A stretch of DNA of 64,000 nucleotides, from positions 2,108,001 through 2,172,000 of the forward strand of contig NZ_LT629784.1 of assembly GCF_900105595.1 (NCBI RefSeq), read 5' to 3'. The notes beneath the pieces were generated by a model. That model made no database searches and had not been told where the DNA came from. It saw only the letters and a list, made by a program, of their open reading frames with translations. Every line of letters starts with the position of its first letter. Position 1 is the stretch's first letter. Source of the stretch: Stappia sp. ES.058. GTDB taxonomy: Bacteria > Pseudomonadota > Alphaproteobacteria > Rhizobiales > Stappiaceae. The position numbers and the translations under genes are program-made. Positions 1 through 7,970 of the stretch are shown here, piece by piece.

Positions 1-459
1 CGCTGTCCCGCCCGGCACCTCGAGGACAAAGCGCACGACAGCCCGAGAGGGAACAAGGGCTTCGGAGAGCGGGGTGGTCTCGCGTGCTATATGGGCCACC
101 CGGCCCGATGCCTCGATGAAGATCATGTCGAGCGGGATGAGAGTGTTCTTCATCCAGAAGGCGACTTCACGCTCCTGGCGAAAGTCGAACAGCATGCCAG
201 CGTCGTCGGCCAGTGTTTCGCGATACATCAGTCCACGGGCCCGCGCCTGCGGCGTCTCGGCGATCTCCACCTCGAACCTGTGACGGCCTGAGGCCGAAAT
301 CACGAACAACGGCTCGCGGCGAAGCTCCAGCGACGCCCCGACCTGCATGCCATCCGCGCGCACGCCACCATGAAACGCCAAAACACAGAAAAGCATCGCG
401 ATGAGTGCGGCAAACGGAGGTGTCGCCGGCGCGCGACGCGGGTCGGCGGGCGACGACAT
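1..459 (-). CDS. DUF192 family exported protein, C-terminus cut by window edge
   Basis: Reading the reverse strand from the ATG at 459 gives 153 codons that run off the window edge without a stop. An N-terminal hydrophobic stretch (about residues 15-32) looks like a signal peptide. The core shows the DUF192 pattern: ARGLMYRETL, then GMLFDF, then FWMKNTLIPLDMIF, and EVPGG near the edge. The biochemical role of DUF192 proteins is poorly defined. Its ATG shares one base with the stop of the cold-shock gene (TGATG), so the two are probably translationally coupled. Only the last residues should be missing, since the family is about 150-170 aa. Confidence 0.85.
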   Translation of the reverse strand, partial: MSSPADPRRAPATPPFAALIAMLFCVLAFHGGVRADGMQVGASLELRREPLFVISASGRHRFEVEIAETPQARARGLMYRETLADDAGMLFDFRQEREVAFWMKNTLIPLDMIFIEASGRVAHIARETTPLSEALVPSRAVVRFVLEVPGGTA

Positions 460-1043
460 CAGTGCGACGACGGAATATGCACGCCCTCACCGTCCGGACG
501 GATCTCTGCGGCCATGCGCCCCTTGGGCCCCTGGCCGAACCGCACCATGACCGTCTGACCGGGTCGCAACTCGGTGATCCCGAAGCGGCGCAGGGTTTCC
601 ATGTGAACGAAGATGTCCTCCGTCCCCTCGCCCTGGGTCAGAAAGCCGAAGCCCTTCACACGATTGAACCACTTGACGGTTGCCCGCTCGTATCCGCCTT
701 CGGGAACGACCTGGACATGGGTGCGCGACGGCGGCAGTTGCGAGGGATGAACCGCAGTGCTCTCATCCATCGACAGGATTCGAAAGGCCTGAAGACCGCG
801 TGAGCCGGGTGTGACCTCGCAGACGATGCGGGCGCCCTCGTAGGCCGTCCGGTAGCCGTCCCGCCGCAGGCACGTCACATGCAACAAAACATCCGCCGCG
901 CCATTGTCGGGAACGATGAAGCCGTATCCCTTGGCCACGTCGAACCACTTTATTGCTCCGGCGAGAACATGCAGGTCGGTTCCTGGGTCTTCCCCGGTCC
1001 CGTCCGGCACCGCCATGGCGTGTTTCGATCCCAAGTCCTTCAT
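459..1043 (-). CDS. Tandem cold-shock-domain protein
   Basis: A 194-aa protein with two cold-shock domains. The first carries GAIKWFDVAKGYGFI (about residues 30-95) and the second ATVKWFNRVKGFGFL (about 120-190); these are the RNP1-type nucleic-acid-binding strands, and the second domain keeps the FVHMETL segment. Single-domain CspA proteins are about 70 aa; double-domain versions are common in alphaproteobacteria. It is expected to bind single-stranded RNA or DNA in the cytoplasm. The start at 1043 is preferred over upstream in-frame codons because it lies about 30 residues before the first domain and has an AGGGG-like site upstream. It overlaps the DUF192 gene by one base. Confidence 0.88.
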   Translation of the reverse strand: MKDLGSKHAMAVPDGTGEDPGTDLHVLAGAIKWFDVAKGYGFIVPDNGAADVLLHVTCLRRDGYRTAYEGARIVCEVTPGSRGLQAFRILSMDESTAVHPSQLPPSRTHVQVVPEGGYERATVKWFNRVKGFGFLTQGEGTEDIFVHMETLRRFGITELRPGQTVMVRFGQGPKGRMAAEIRPDGEGVHIPSSH

Positions 1044-1407
1044 AGTCCACGCCCCTGATACGCCGTAAGCTGGATACGCCTTCGCAGGAACCGCAACACC
1101 AATGATTCCGCATGGTGAGGATAACATCCTGCAAGGACAGGACCACATATAATTCCGAAAAAGTGCCAGTGGTCCAGCGTGTCGAGTGTGAAACGCTTTT
1201 TATCGATTCGCAAAGCCCGGACTTTGGGTCTGTCTGTGCGAAAGGCGGGCGAGTGCGTGAAAACAACCCCGCCGGAGCGATCCGCCATTGATCTGGGCGT
1301 GCAACTCCATAGTGTTTCGACAACACCGCCAACGGACCGGCCCGCGCACACGGCCTGGTCCCGACGGCATCGCCAAACCCGGAAACGCCATCACAAAAGA
1401 GGTGATC
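1044..1407. other. Intergenic region between divergent csp and gloA genes
   Basis: Must hold the divergent promoters and the cold-shock gene leader. I see no gene-like reading frame and no convincing -35/-10 pair. AAAGAGGTG just before 1408 is the ribosome-binding site of the glyoxalase gene. Confidence 0.5.
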
Positions 1408-1848
1408 ATGCGCTATCTGCATACAATGGTCCGCATCCGCGACATCGACGAATCCCTGGACTTCTATTGCAAGACCTTCGGCCTTGAGGAAGTACGCCGC
1501 CACGAAAGCGAAGCGGGCCGCTTCACGCTGATCTTCCTGGCGGCGCCCGCCGACGTCGAGGCCTTCAAGAAGGGGTCCGCGCCCGCATTGGAGCTGACCT
1601 ACAACTGGGATCCGGAAGAGTATGACGGCGGGCGCAACTTCGGCCATCTCGCCTATGAGGTCGACGACATCTACGCGACCTGCGAAAAGCTCCAGGCCGC
1701 CGGCGTGACCATCAACCGTCCGCCGCGCGACGGACGCATGGCCTTCGTTCGCTCGCCCGACAATGTCTCCATCGAACTGCTGCAAAAGGGCGAGGCGCAG
1801 GCGCCGAAGGAGCCCTGGGCGTCGATGGGCAACACCGGCAGCTGGTAA
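1408..1848 (+). CDS. gloA: Lactoylglutathione lyase (glyoxalase I)
   Basis: A 146-aa single-module vicinal-oxygen-chelate protein. Glyoxalase I isomerises the methylglyoxal-glutathione hemithioacetal to S-lactoylglutathione in the cytosol. The four metal ligands expected for GloA are visible: H5 (MRYLHTM), E62 (ALELTYNWD), H80 (FGHLAYEV) and E123 (VSIELL). The length fits family members of about 135-150 aa. The start is the ATG after AAAGAGGTG; an upstream frame extension has no such site. It is a single gene between the cold-shock gene and tRNA-Glu. Other VOC activities cannot be excluded, but the ligand set is right. Confidence 0.87.
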   Translation: MRYLHTMVRIRDIDESLDFYCKTFGLEEVRRHESEAGRFTLIFLAAPADVEAFKKGSAPALELTYNWDPEEYDGGRNFGHLAYEVDDIYATCEKLQAAGVTINRPPRDGRMAFVRSPDNVSIELLQKGEAQAPKEPWASMGNTGSW

Positions 1849-1895
1849 GGCCGCCGCCTCACGGCCGGGCCTCGGGCTCCGGCCGCGACGTGCAT

Positions 1896-1931
1896 GGCGG
1901 CGGCACCGCACCGCCGCCACGCGCGGTTTTT
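1896..1931 (+). terminator. Possible terminator after gloA
   Basis: Eight-bp perfect GGCGGCGG/CCGCCGCC stem (1896-1903 and 1911-1918) with a 7-nt loop. The T-run (1927-1931) starts 8 nt after the stem, further than in a classical intrinsic terminator, so the call is weak. Confidence 0.35.
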
Positions 1932-1974
1932 CGCGGCTGCGAAGACGGCTGTGGATTACAGTGCATCTACCCCC

Positions 1975-2003
1975 TTGCCTGACAAAAAATTTCTGCCTAT
2001 AAC
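1975..2003 (+). promoter_or_regulatory. Sigma70-type promoter of tRNA-Glu
   Basis: TTGCCT at 1975-1980, a 17-bp spacer, then TATAAC at 1998-2003. The tRNA begins at 2025, giving a short leader as expected for a tRNA gene. Confidence 0.65.
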
Positions 2004-2024
2004 CCGCCCACATCGACGGACCGG

Positions 2025-2100
2025 GCGCCCATCGTCTAGCGGTCTAGGACGCCGCCCTTTCACGGCGGAAACACGGGTTCGAGTCCCGTTGGGCGTACCA
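2025..2100 (+). tRNA. tRNA-Glu (anticodon TTC)
   Basis: Cloverleaf read by eye: the acceptor arm GCGCCCA pairs with TGGGCGT (first pair G-U). The D-arm is around 2032-2048, anticodon stem CCGCC/GGCGG, with loop CTTTCAC giving TTC at 2059-2061. The T-arm holds GGTTCGAGT, and CCA is encoded at 2098-2100. Confidence 0.95.
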
Positions 2101-2190
2101 CTTTGTTTATCTTGACGGCGTCATCCTTTTTTGGACGCCGATGTTCCGAAGATCCGACCGCCCCACGCCCCGGCATGCCGATCGATACCG

Positions 2191-3087
2191 CTACACCGCG
2201 TATTTCGCGATCATCGCTTCCAGGTATTCGGCCGCTTCCTTGCCCTTCAGCGCATCGTGCCAGAGCCCCCTGGCGATCTCCTCATGCAGCGCCATGGCTT
2301 CCTGCGCCGCGGTGATCAGGGCAACACCAAGACGGATGTTGGGCTGCTCGCCGAGACGAAACGGACTGATCGCCACCAGCGAGCGCCCGTCCTGACGGAA
2401 AATCTGGAAGCTCGTTGCCGGCACCGGTTCGCGCACGATGCCGATCTGGATGCCGATCGGCTCCTCCCGCAGCATTTCCAGAATGGATTCCGCCTCCCGG
2501 CGGGCCTGCACACGCCGGGCCCGAACCACATCGGAGGGCAGATCGTGGCGGCCGATCAACCCGTGCAAAAGAAACCGCTCCAGATCCGCTGAGGCGATCA
2601 GGCTGACGATCAGGGGACGGCGCTGGTGAAAGGATTTCTTGCGGGCCCGCAGGATCTCGAGCAGGGAGGCCACCAGATCGGCGGCGGCATCCGCCGTCAT
2701 GCTGCTTTCCGGAACCGATTCCAGCAGCACCTCGCGCAGCATGTCGTCATAGGCATCCGAGGTCAGCAGGTAGGACACCGGGCTGAACAGCCCGATGATC
2801 TGCTCGCAGTTGCGTTCCAGCTGTCGCATGCGCTCGAAAAACGCCACCGCGCTGCTGACATACTCGACCCCGACCCCCATCAGGCTCGCGAGCGAGACGC
2901 CCAGCTCCGAGGCAATGCTGGTCAGTGTCTCGATCTTGCGAATTTCCCCCTTTTCCGCCCGGTAGAGAGCGGCGCGGGACATGCCAAGCTTTTCGGCAAG
3001 CGTTTCCGGCGACAGGCCCTTGCCCAGACGATGGGCTCTCAATCTCGCGCCAATATCGGAGAAGCTGATTGTTTCCTCGGCCGGCAC
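2191..3087 (-). CDS. XRE-family transcriptional regulator, probable regulator of the divergent orotate-type operon
   Basis: A 298-aa protein with an N-terminal Cro/CI-type helix-turn-helix at about residues 10-65: LRAHRLGKGLSPETLAEKLG, then SRAALYRAEKG. About 220 residues follow that I do not recognise; they are probably a ligand-sensing or oligomerisation domain. The start is a GTG at 3087 behind AAGGAAAG. The gene is transcribed away from the TRAP/pyr operon and shares its control region, so it is inferred to be the local regulator. The ligand is unknown; an imported pyrimidine precursor is a reasonable guess. Confidence 0.78.
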   Translation of the reverse strand: MPAEETISFSDIGARLRAHRLGKGLSPETLAEKLGMSRAALYRAEKGEIRKIETLTSIASELGVSLASLMGVGVEYVSSAVAFFERMRQLERNCEQIIGLFSPVSYLLTSDAYDDMLREVLLESVPESSMTADAAADLVASLLEILRARKKSFHQRRPLIVSLIASADLERFLLHGLIGRHDLPSDVVRARRVQARREAESILEMLREEPIGIQIGIVREPVPATSFQIFRQDGRSLVAISPFRLGEQPNIRLGVALITAAQEAMALHEEIARGLWHDALKGKEAAEYLEAMIAKYAV

Positions 3088-3197
3088 GCATCTTTCCTTC
3101 CACTCAAAAATTTATCGTCTCGACGAGGCGGGCTTGTCAACGCAACCGACACTCGAATTGAAATAACGTACAAATTATTAGATTAAAAGAGCCGTCG

Positions 3198-3247
3198 TCT
3201 CATTTTTGAGATTTCTCGTTGACAGTAAAATTTTCCGCTCGTACGCT
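3198..3247 (+). promoter_or_regulatory. Promoter and candidate operator of the dctPQM-pyr operon
   Basis: Inverted repeat TCTCA-TTTT-TGAGA at 3198-3211 ends 7 bp before a consensus -35 box TTGACA (3219-3224). A 17-bp spacer leads to TACGCT (3242-3247) as -10. The repeat is well placed to bind the divergent XRE-type regulator. dctP starts 38 bp downstream behind AGAGGGC. Confidence 0.6.
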
Positions 3248-3285
3248 CTCGTCTTTCCGGATGTAAAACTCCAAAGAGGGCAACA

Positions 3286-4311
3286 ATGAAAACGTCCATT
3301 CGCAACTTATCTGCCTCATGTCTGCTTGTCGCGGCCACCGTATCCGGTGCGTCAAATGCTTTCGCGGCCGAGTTTACCGCGAAGATCGGCCACCTCGAAT
3401 CTGCCCAGCAATCGCGCCATGTCCACCTTGAGAAGGTGGCCGAGCTTGTCGCGGAGCGCACCGACGGAGCTGTCGAGTTCCAGATCTTTCCGCAGGGCCA
3501 ACTTGGCTCGCAGCGCGAAATGACCGAAGGCGTTCAGCTCGGCTCGCTCGAAGGCACCGTTGCGCCGGCAGCGTTCCTGGGTGGCTTCAATCCGGTGGTA
3601 TCCATTCTCGACATCCCCTTCCTGCTGCCCAACAGCGACGAAGCGGCGCAAAAGATCCGCGGCGGCGATTTCGGCGAAGCGCTTTGCAGCTCCTTCGACG
3701 AGCGCGGCGTGACCTGTATCGGCCTGTGGCCGAACGGCCGGAAGAACTTCACGTCGTCGAAGCCGCTTGCCAGCATCGATGACTTCGCGGGCCAGAAGTT
3801 CCGCGTGATGGATTCCAACATTCTCATCGAGCAGTTCAATTCGCTCGGCGCCTCGGCCATCGCACTGCCGTTCGGCGAGCTCTACACGGCACTTCAGACC
3901 GGTGTCGTCGACGGCGAGGAAAACCCGCTCGACACCATCCAGCGCATGAAGTTCCACGAAGTGCAGGATCATCTCGTGCTGTCCAACCACGGCGCCATGG
4001 AAGACGTCATCCTGTTCAATCCCGCCTGGTGGGCAAGCCTGCCGCAGGAGCACAAGGACACGATCGTCGCCGCGTTCCAGGAAGTCATCCCGGAGTTGAT
4101 CGCGCACAAGAGTGCGGCCGTCGACGCGGCGCTTGAGGAAATCAAGAAGTCCGACATCCAGGTTCGCGAAATGAGCGACGAGGAGAAGGCTGCGTTCCGC
4201 AAAGTGATGTATCCGGCCGGCCGCGCTGCCTATCTGGAGCGCGCAGGTGACGCCGGCGACGAGCTGATCGCCGTCTACGAAAAGGAATATGAGGCCGCCA
4301 CGGCCGAATGA
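3286..4311 (+). CDS. TRAP transporter substrate-binding protein, DctP family
   Basis: A 341-aa periplasmic binding protein with a Sec signal peptide (about residues 1-28, ending SNAFAA). The DctP fold shows in GHLESAQQSRHVHLEKVAEL, the conserved IFPQGQLGS motif, and GQKFRVMDSNILIEQFNSLG before PFGELYTALQTGVVDGEENP, which supplies the carboxylate-binding arginine region. It delivers a carboxylated substrate to the DctQM pair encoded next. DctP substrates cannot be read from sequence; the pyrimidine genes in the same operon suggest orotate, dihydroorotate or N-carbamoylaspartate. Its stop overlaps an in-frame ATG at 4308, but the real dctQ start is probably further on. Confidence 0.9.
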   Translation: MKTSIRNLSASCLLVAATVSGASNAFAAEFTAKIGHLESAQQSRHVHLEKVAELVAERTDGAVEFQIFPQGQLGSQREMTEGVQLGSLEGTVAPAAFLGGFNPVVSILDIPFLLPNSDEAAQKIRGGDFGEALCSSFDERGVTCIGLWPNGRKNFTSSKPLASIDDFAGQKFRVMDSNILIEQFNSLGASAIALPFGELYTALQTGVVDGEENPLDTIQRMKFHEVQDHLVLSNHGAMEDVILFNPAWWASLPQEHKDTIVAAFQEVIPELIAHKSAAVDAALEEIKKSDIQVREMSDEEKAAFRKVMYPAGRAAYLERAGDAGDELIAVYEKEYEAATAE

Positions 4312-4318
4312 ATTCCGA

Positions 4319-4347
4319 CCCGGTGCCGTCAAACGGCATCGGGTTTT
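4319..4347 (+). terminator. Intercistronic hairpin between dctP and dctQ
   Basis: A 10-bp stem (4319-4328 with 4334-4343, one G-U pair), loop TCAAA, followed directly by TTTT. This is a partial terminator or 3'-end stabiliser eight bases after the dctP stop. It would allow far more binding protein than membrane subunits to be made, a pattern known from binding-protein operons. Confidence 0.7.
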
Positions 4348-4403
4348 CTATTGCCGGGCCTTTGTCGGGCCCGGCGTCAGGTCCCTTTTGCAAGGACAGT
4401 CCC

Positions 4404-4904
4404 TTGAAGATCTTGACCGCCATAAGAACGGCAGAGCGTGTCGCTGCTGTCTCCATCTTTCTGTCGATGGTTGTGCTTTACTTCTCCAACGTGCTTGCAC
4501 GGCAGGTCGGAGGCACCTTCGCGTCAGACTTCGCCTGGGTGGAAGAAGCGGTTCGGCTGATGAGCCTCTTCCTGGTCTTTTTCACGGTTGGTCTCGCGCT
4601 GGAAAAAGGGCGCCATGCCGGCGTCCACACCTGGCGCGACCGTATCGCCCGGGCCACCGGCCTGCCCTTGCGCAAGGTGATCGACGCGGTCGGCTTCGTC
4701 TTCTGCGTCTATCTCGTCTATCTCAGCTACCAGATGACCGCCTTCGTCTACGGGATGGGACAGAAAAGCCCGACCCTGAACGTCCCCGTCTTCTGGATGT
4801 ATCTCGCGCCGACCACCGGCTTCGCCCTCATGGCGCTGCGCTACGCTCTCAGCTTTTTCGACCGCATCGATCGTTTCGCCGGACAGGCGTCGGAGGAACT
4901 ATGA
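4404..4904 (+). CDS. TRAP transporter small membrane subunit, DctQ family
   Basis: A 166-aa protein with four predicted membrane segments (about residues 15-35, 50-70, 90-112, 130-150). The DctQ-type segment FAWVEEAVRLMSLFLVFFTV follows the first helix. It forms the membrane complex with DctM. I chose the TTG at 4404 because AAGGA lies 7 bases before it. The ATG at 4308 would place the terminator-like hairpin 4319-4347 inside the coding region and add a non-hydrophobic extension. The 3' end overlaps dctM by four bases (ATGA). Confidence 0.82.
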   Translation: MKILTAIRTAERVAAVSIFLSMVVLYFSNVLARQVGGTFASDFAWVEEAVRLMSLFLVFFTVGLALEKGRHAGVHTWRDRIARATGLPLRKVIDAVGFVFCVYLVYLSYQMTAFVYGMGQKSPTLNVPVFWMYLAPTTGFALMALRYALSFFDRIDRFAGQASEEL

Positions 4905-6187
4905 TCCTTATCGCACTCGTCATCTTCGTCGCGGTCCTGTTGCTCGTTCTCGGGTTCGAGATGTTTCTGGTGCTGGGCGTCCCGGCATTGATGATCAAGG
5001 AATTCTTCTACGGCAGCCTTCCCGACCCCGTCCTCGCCCAGAAAATCCTCGGCGGCATCAACCACACCACCCTGCTGGCGATCCCCTTCTTCATCCTGGC
5101 GGCGGAGCTGATGGGCGCGGGCCAGATCGCAAGCCGGCTGACCGGGCTGGTCAAGACGCTGATCGGCCATCTGCGCGGCGGCATGGGCTACACCACCATC
5201 GGCGGCTCCATGGCCTTCGGGTCTGTGTCCGGCTCCGCGCCGGCGACCGTCGCCGCCATGGCGCGCATGGTCTATCCGGAGTTGCGCAAGGCCGGCTTCA
5301 GCGACCGGTTCTCGCTCGGCCTCATCGTCTCGAGCGCGGAAACGGCCTTGCTGATTCCCCCCTCCATCACTTTCATCATCTATGGCTGGATGACCGGCAC
5401 GTCTGTCGCCAAGCTGTTCGTCGGCGGCCTTGCTGTCGGTCTTGTACTGGGCATCGCCTTTTCCGTGATGGCGGCCATCGAGGCCCGTCGCAGCGGCGTC
5501 GAGCGCGCCCCGCGCACCAGCTGGCGCGAGCGCCTCGTCGCGATCCGACAGTCCGGCTGGGCGCTCGGCATGCCGTTCATCATCCTGGGCGGCATCTACA
5601 GCGGCTATTTCACGCCCACCGAAGCCGCCGCCGTCAGCGTCATCTACGCCATCCTCGTCGAGGGACTGGTCTTTCGCGAACTGACATGGCGCAAGCTGTT
5701 CGATGTGACGGAACGGGCCGCGATCTCGACCGCGATCATCTTCATCCTGCTGGCGATGGGCAGCCTGCTGTCCTATTTCATCACCTTGGCGCAGGTGCCC
5801 ACGGCCATCACAGACTTCCTGGAGGCGATCAACGCCGGACCGGTGATGTTCCTCCTGATCGTCAACGTCTGCTTCCTGATCGCCGGGATGTTCATCGATC
5901 CGAACTCGGCGCTGCTGATCCTGGTCCCGCCCCTCTTCCCGGTGGCCATGGCGCTTGGCATCGACCCCGTCCACTTCGGCATGGTGGTCACGCTGAACAT
6001 CTCCATCGGCATGATCACGCCCCCGTTCGGCCTCGATATCTTCGTGGCCTCCTCGACTTTGTCGAAGCCGGTCGTGACCATCATTTCGGGACTGTGGCCC
6101 TTCATCATCGCCAATCTGATCGTTCTGGCGATCATCACCTATGTGCCGGACATTTCCACGTTCCTGCCCCGGCTCGTGTTCGGATGA
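4901..6187 (+). CDS. TRAP transporter large membrane subunit, DctM family
   Basis: A 428-aa polytopic protein with about 12 hydrophobic segments. DctM signatures seen: FFILAAELMGAG, GSMAFGSVSGSAPATVAAM, LIVSSAETALLIPPSITFIIYG and the late ITPPFGLDIFVASS. It catalyses sodium-coupled transport across the inner membrane with DctQ and the DctP binding protein. The start ATG overlaps the dctQ stop, with GGAGG just upstream; its own stop overlaps the next start (ATGA). The substrate is inferred only from the downstream pyrimidine genes. Confidence 0.92.
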   Translation: MILIALVIFVAVLLLVLGFEMFLVLGVPALMIKEFFYGSLPDPVLAQKILGGINHTTLLAIPFFILAAELMGAGQIASRLTGLVKTLIGHLRGGMGYTTIGGSMAFGSVSGSAPATVAAMARMVYPELRKAGFSDRFSLGLIVSSAETALLIPPSITFIIYGWMTGTSVAKLFVGGLAVGLVLGIAFSVMAAIEARRSGVERAPRTSWRERLVAIRQSGWALGMPFIILGGIYSGYFTPTEAAAVSVIYAILVEGLVFRELTWRKLFDVTERAAISTAIIFILLAMGSLLSYFITLAQVPTAITDFLEAINAGPVMFLLIVNVCFLIAGMFIDPNSALLILVPPLFPVAMALGIDPVHFGMVVTLNISIGMITPPFGLDIFVASSTLSKPVVTIISGLWPFIIANLIVLAIITYVPDISTFLPRLVFG

Positions 6188-7032
6188 GTGCTATGCTGAA
6201 AACACCCCACGCCACCGCCGGCCGGGACGCGCCAAGCGCGTTCGACCTCGACCTCCGGGTCAAGAGCAACACCGCGGTCAACGGCGAATACCGGATGATG
6301 GTGCTCGATGCGCCGACACATCTGCTGAACCGCTGCCAGGCCGGCCAGTTCTTCAACATCCTGTGCCCGCAGGCCGGTGGCGAGAGCCCCTATCTGCGCC
6401 GGCCGATGAGCATCTACGGTTTCTATCCGGAGAAGAACGAGCTGCATTTCCTCTACAAGGTCGGCGGCGCGGGAACCCGCGCGCTGGCAACCCTTGGAGA
6501 CGACGACAGGCTGACCGTCTTCGGCCCGCTCGGCACACCCTTCACCATCGATGAGGACTGGATGGATCTCGTTCTCGTTGCCCGCGGCGTGGGTCTTGCC
6601 ACGCTTGCGCCTCTGGCGCTGGAAGCCAAACGTCTCGGCCGCCGGCTGACGGCGATCTGCAGCGCGCGCCATCCCGACTACCTGATGTCCATCGATCTGT
6701 TCGAGGGACTGGGTGCCAAGGTCATCGCCCTGACCGACGCGGACGGCTCGTCAACGCCGGAAAACCTCGAGATCGTTCTGGAAAAGCTGATCGCCGAGGG
6801 CCGCGCGGATGCCTTCTACACCTGCGGGTCGAACCGCATCCTGCGCCTCTTGCAAAAGCTCGGCGAGATCCACGGCATTCCCGGCCAGGTCGCACTGGAG
6901 CAGCAGATGGCCTGCGGTATCGGCATGTGCCAGTGCTGCGTTCGCAAGTTCAACCGTGACGACAAGGTCGTCAATCTGAGGGTCTGCCGGGAAGGCCCCG
7001 TCTTCGATATGGCAGAGGCCATTGCATGGTAG
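6184..7032 (+). CDS. pyrK: Dihydroorotate dehydrogenase electron-transfer subunit
   Basis: A 282-aa iron-sulfur flavoprotein that passes electrons between NAD(H) and the PyrD class 1B subunit. The FAD-binding barrel shows YLRRPMSIYGF (about residues 72-82). The NAD-binding half has RGVGLATLAPLA. The C-terminal [2Fe-2S] site reads CGIGMCQCC followed by a further Cys in VCREGPVF. The ATG at 6184 overlaps the dctM stop; the first 20 residues are variable, so the next ATG (6193) is an alternative. It overlaps pyrD by seven bases, typical of a co-translated two-subunit enzyme. PyrK/PyrD-1B pairs are classical in Gram-positives and less expected in alphaproteobacteria, where de novo synthesis usually uses quinone-linked class 2 PyrD. 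Confidence 0.9.
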   Translation: MSAMLKTPHATAGRDAPSAFDLDLRVKSNTAVNGEYRMMVLDAPTHLLNRCQAGQFFNILCPQAGGESPYLRRPMSIYGFYPEKNELHFLYKVGGAGTRALATLGDDDRLTVFGPLGTPFTIDEDWMDLVLVARGVGLATLAPLALEAKRLGRRLTAICSARHPDYLMSIDLFEGLGAKVIALTDADGSSTPENLEIVLEKLIAEGRADAFYTCGSNRILRLLQKLGEIHGIPGQVALEQQMACGIGMCQCCVRKFNRDDKVVNLRVCREGPVFDMAEAIAW

Positions 7033-7970
7033 ATCTCACAGTCGATATTGCCGGGCTGAAGCTCAAGAACCCGATCATGCCGGCCTCCGGGACCTTCTCG
7101 GAAGAGCTGGCGGAGGTCTTCGACCTAGAACTGCTCGGTGCGCATGTCACCAAGACGATCACGCGGGACTGGCGGGACGGCAATCCGACACCGCGCGTGT
7201 GCGAGGTCAACGGCTCGATGCTGAATTCCATCGGCATTCCGAGCAAGGGCGTATCTGCATTCCTGGAAAAGGTCGTGCCCTTCTTCAAGCGCTATGAAAC
7301 GCCGCTTGTCGTCAGCATCTCGGGCAACACGGCCGACGAGTTCGCGACCCTGTGCGAGGAGGTCAGCGTTGCCGGTGTCGACGCCATCGAGGTCAACATC
7401 TCCTGCCCGAACATCGAGGAAGACGGCAAGGCCTTCGCCATCCGCCCCTCCTCGACCTTCGAGATCATGCAGCGCCTGCGCGCGGCAAGCCCGCTGCCGC
7501 TGTGGGCGAAGCTCACGCCGAACACCGGCGAGGTCGCAGAAGTGGCGCGGGCCGCCGAAGACGGCGGCGCGGACGCGCTCGTCGTCTCCAACACCATCCT
7601 TTCGATGGCCATCGACATCCACTCCCGCCAGCCCAGGCTCGGCAATCTGATGGGCGGCCTGTCGGGCCCGGCGCTGAAACCGATCGCGCTGCGTATGGCC
7701 TATCAATGCGCGCGTGCCGCCAACATTCCGGTGATCGGCTGCGGCGGCATCTCCACCGCCGAGGACGTGATCGAATATCTGATCGCGGGCGCCACCGCCG
7801 TTCAGGTCGGCACGGCGACCTTCATCCATCCGACCGCAATGCTCACCATCCTTGGCGATCTCGAAGCCTGGCTTGCCGCGCAAGACATCGCCTCCGTGTC
7901 CGAGTTGATCGGCTCGGTGATCGACGGTGAACAGGATATCCGCACCTCAGCTATCGCGGTGGCACAATGA
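7026..7970 (+). CDS. pyrD: Dihydroorotate dehydrogenase, class 1B catalytic subunit
   Basis: A 314-aa FMN TIM-barrel enzyme. Class 1 identity comes from the catalytic cysteine C127 in EVNISCPN; class 2 enzymes have serine and a membrane anchor. Class 1B traits are NTILSMAIDI, GNLMGGLSGPALKPIALRM and GCGGISTAEDVIEYLIAGA. With PyrK it interconverts dihydroorotate and orotate using NAD(H). The same pair works in the reductive direction in orotate-fermenting bacteria. It overlaps pyrK by 7 nt and the downstream hydrolase by 4 nt. In this operon it may reduce imported orotate; de novo synthesis is the alternative. Confidence 0.93.
   Translation: MVDLTVDIAGLKLKNPIMPASGTFSEELAEVFDLELLGAHVTKTITRDWRDGNPTPRVCEVNGSMLNSIGIPSKGVSAFLEKVVPFFKRYETPLVVSISGNTADEFATLCEEVSVAGVDAIEVNISCPNIEEDGKAFAIRPSSTFEIMQRLRAASPLPLWAKLTPNTGEVAEVARAAEDGGADALVVSNTILSMAIDIHSRQPRLGNLMGGLSGPALKPIALRMAYQCARAANIPVIGCGGISTAEDVIEYLIAGATAVQVGTATFIHPTAMLTILGDLEAWLAAQDIASVSELIGSVIDGEQDIRTSAIAVAQ

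Noticed and set aside
2115..2132. Terminator after tRNA-Glu (GACGGCGTC then T-run)
   Set aside because: Only a 4-bp stem with a one-base loop, too weak to call.
4308..4403. N-terminal extension of DctQ from the ATG overlapping the dctP stop
   Set aside because: It would encode a non-hydrophobic leader containing the intercistronic hairpin; the TTG at 4404 has a proper ribosome-binding site.
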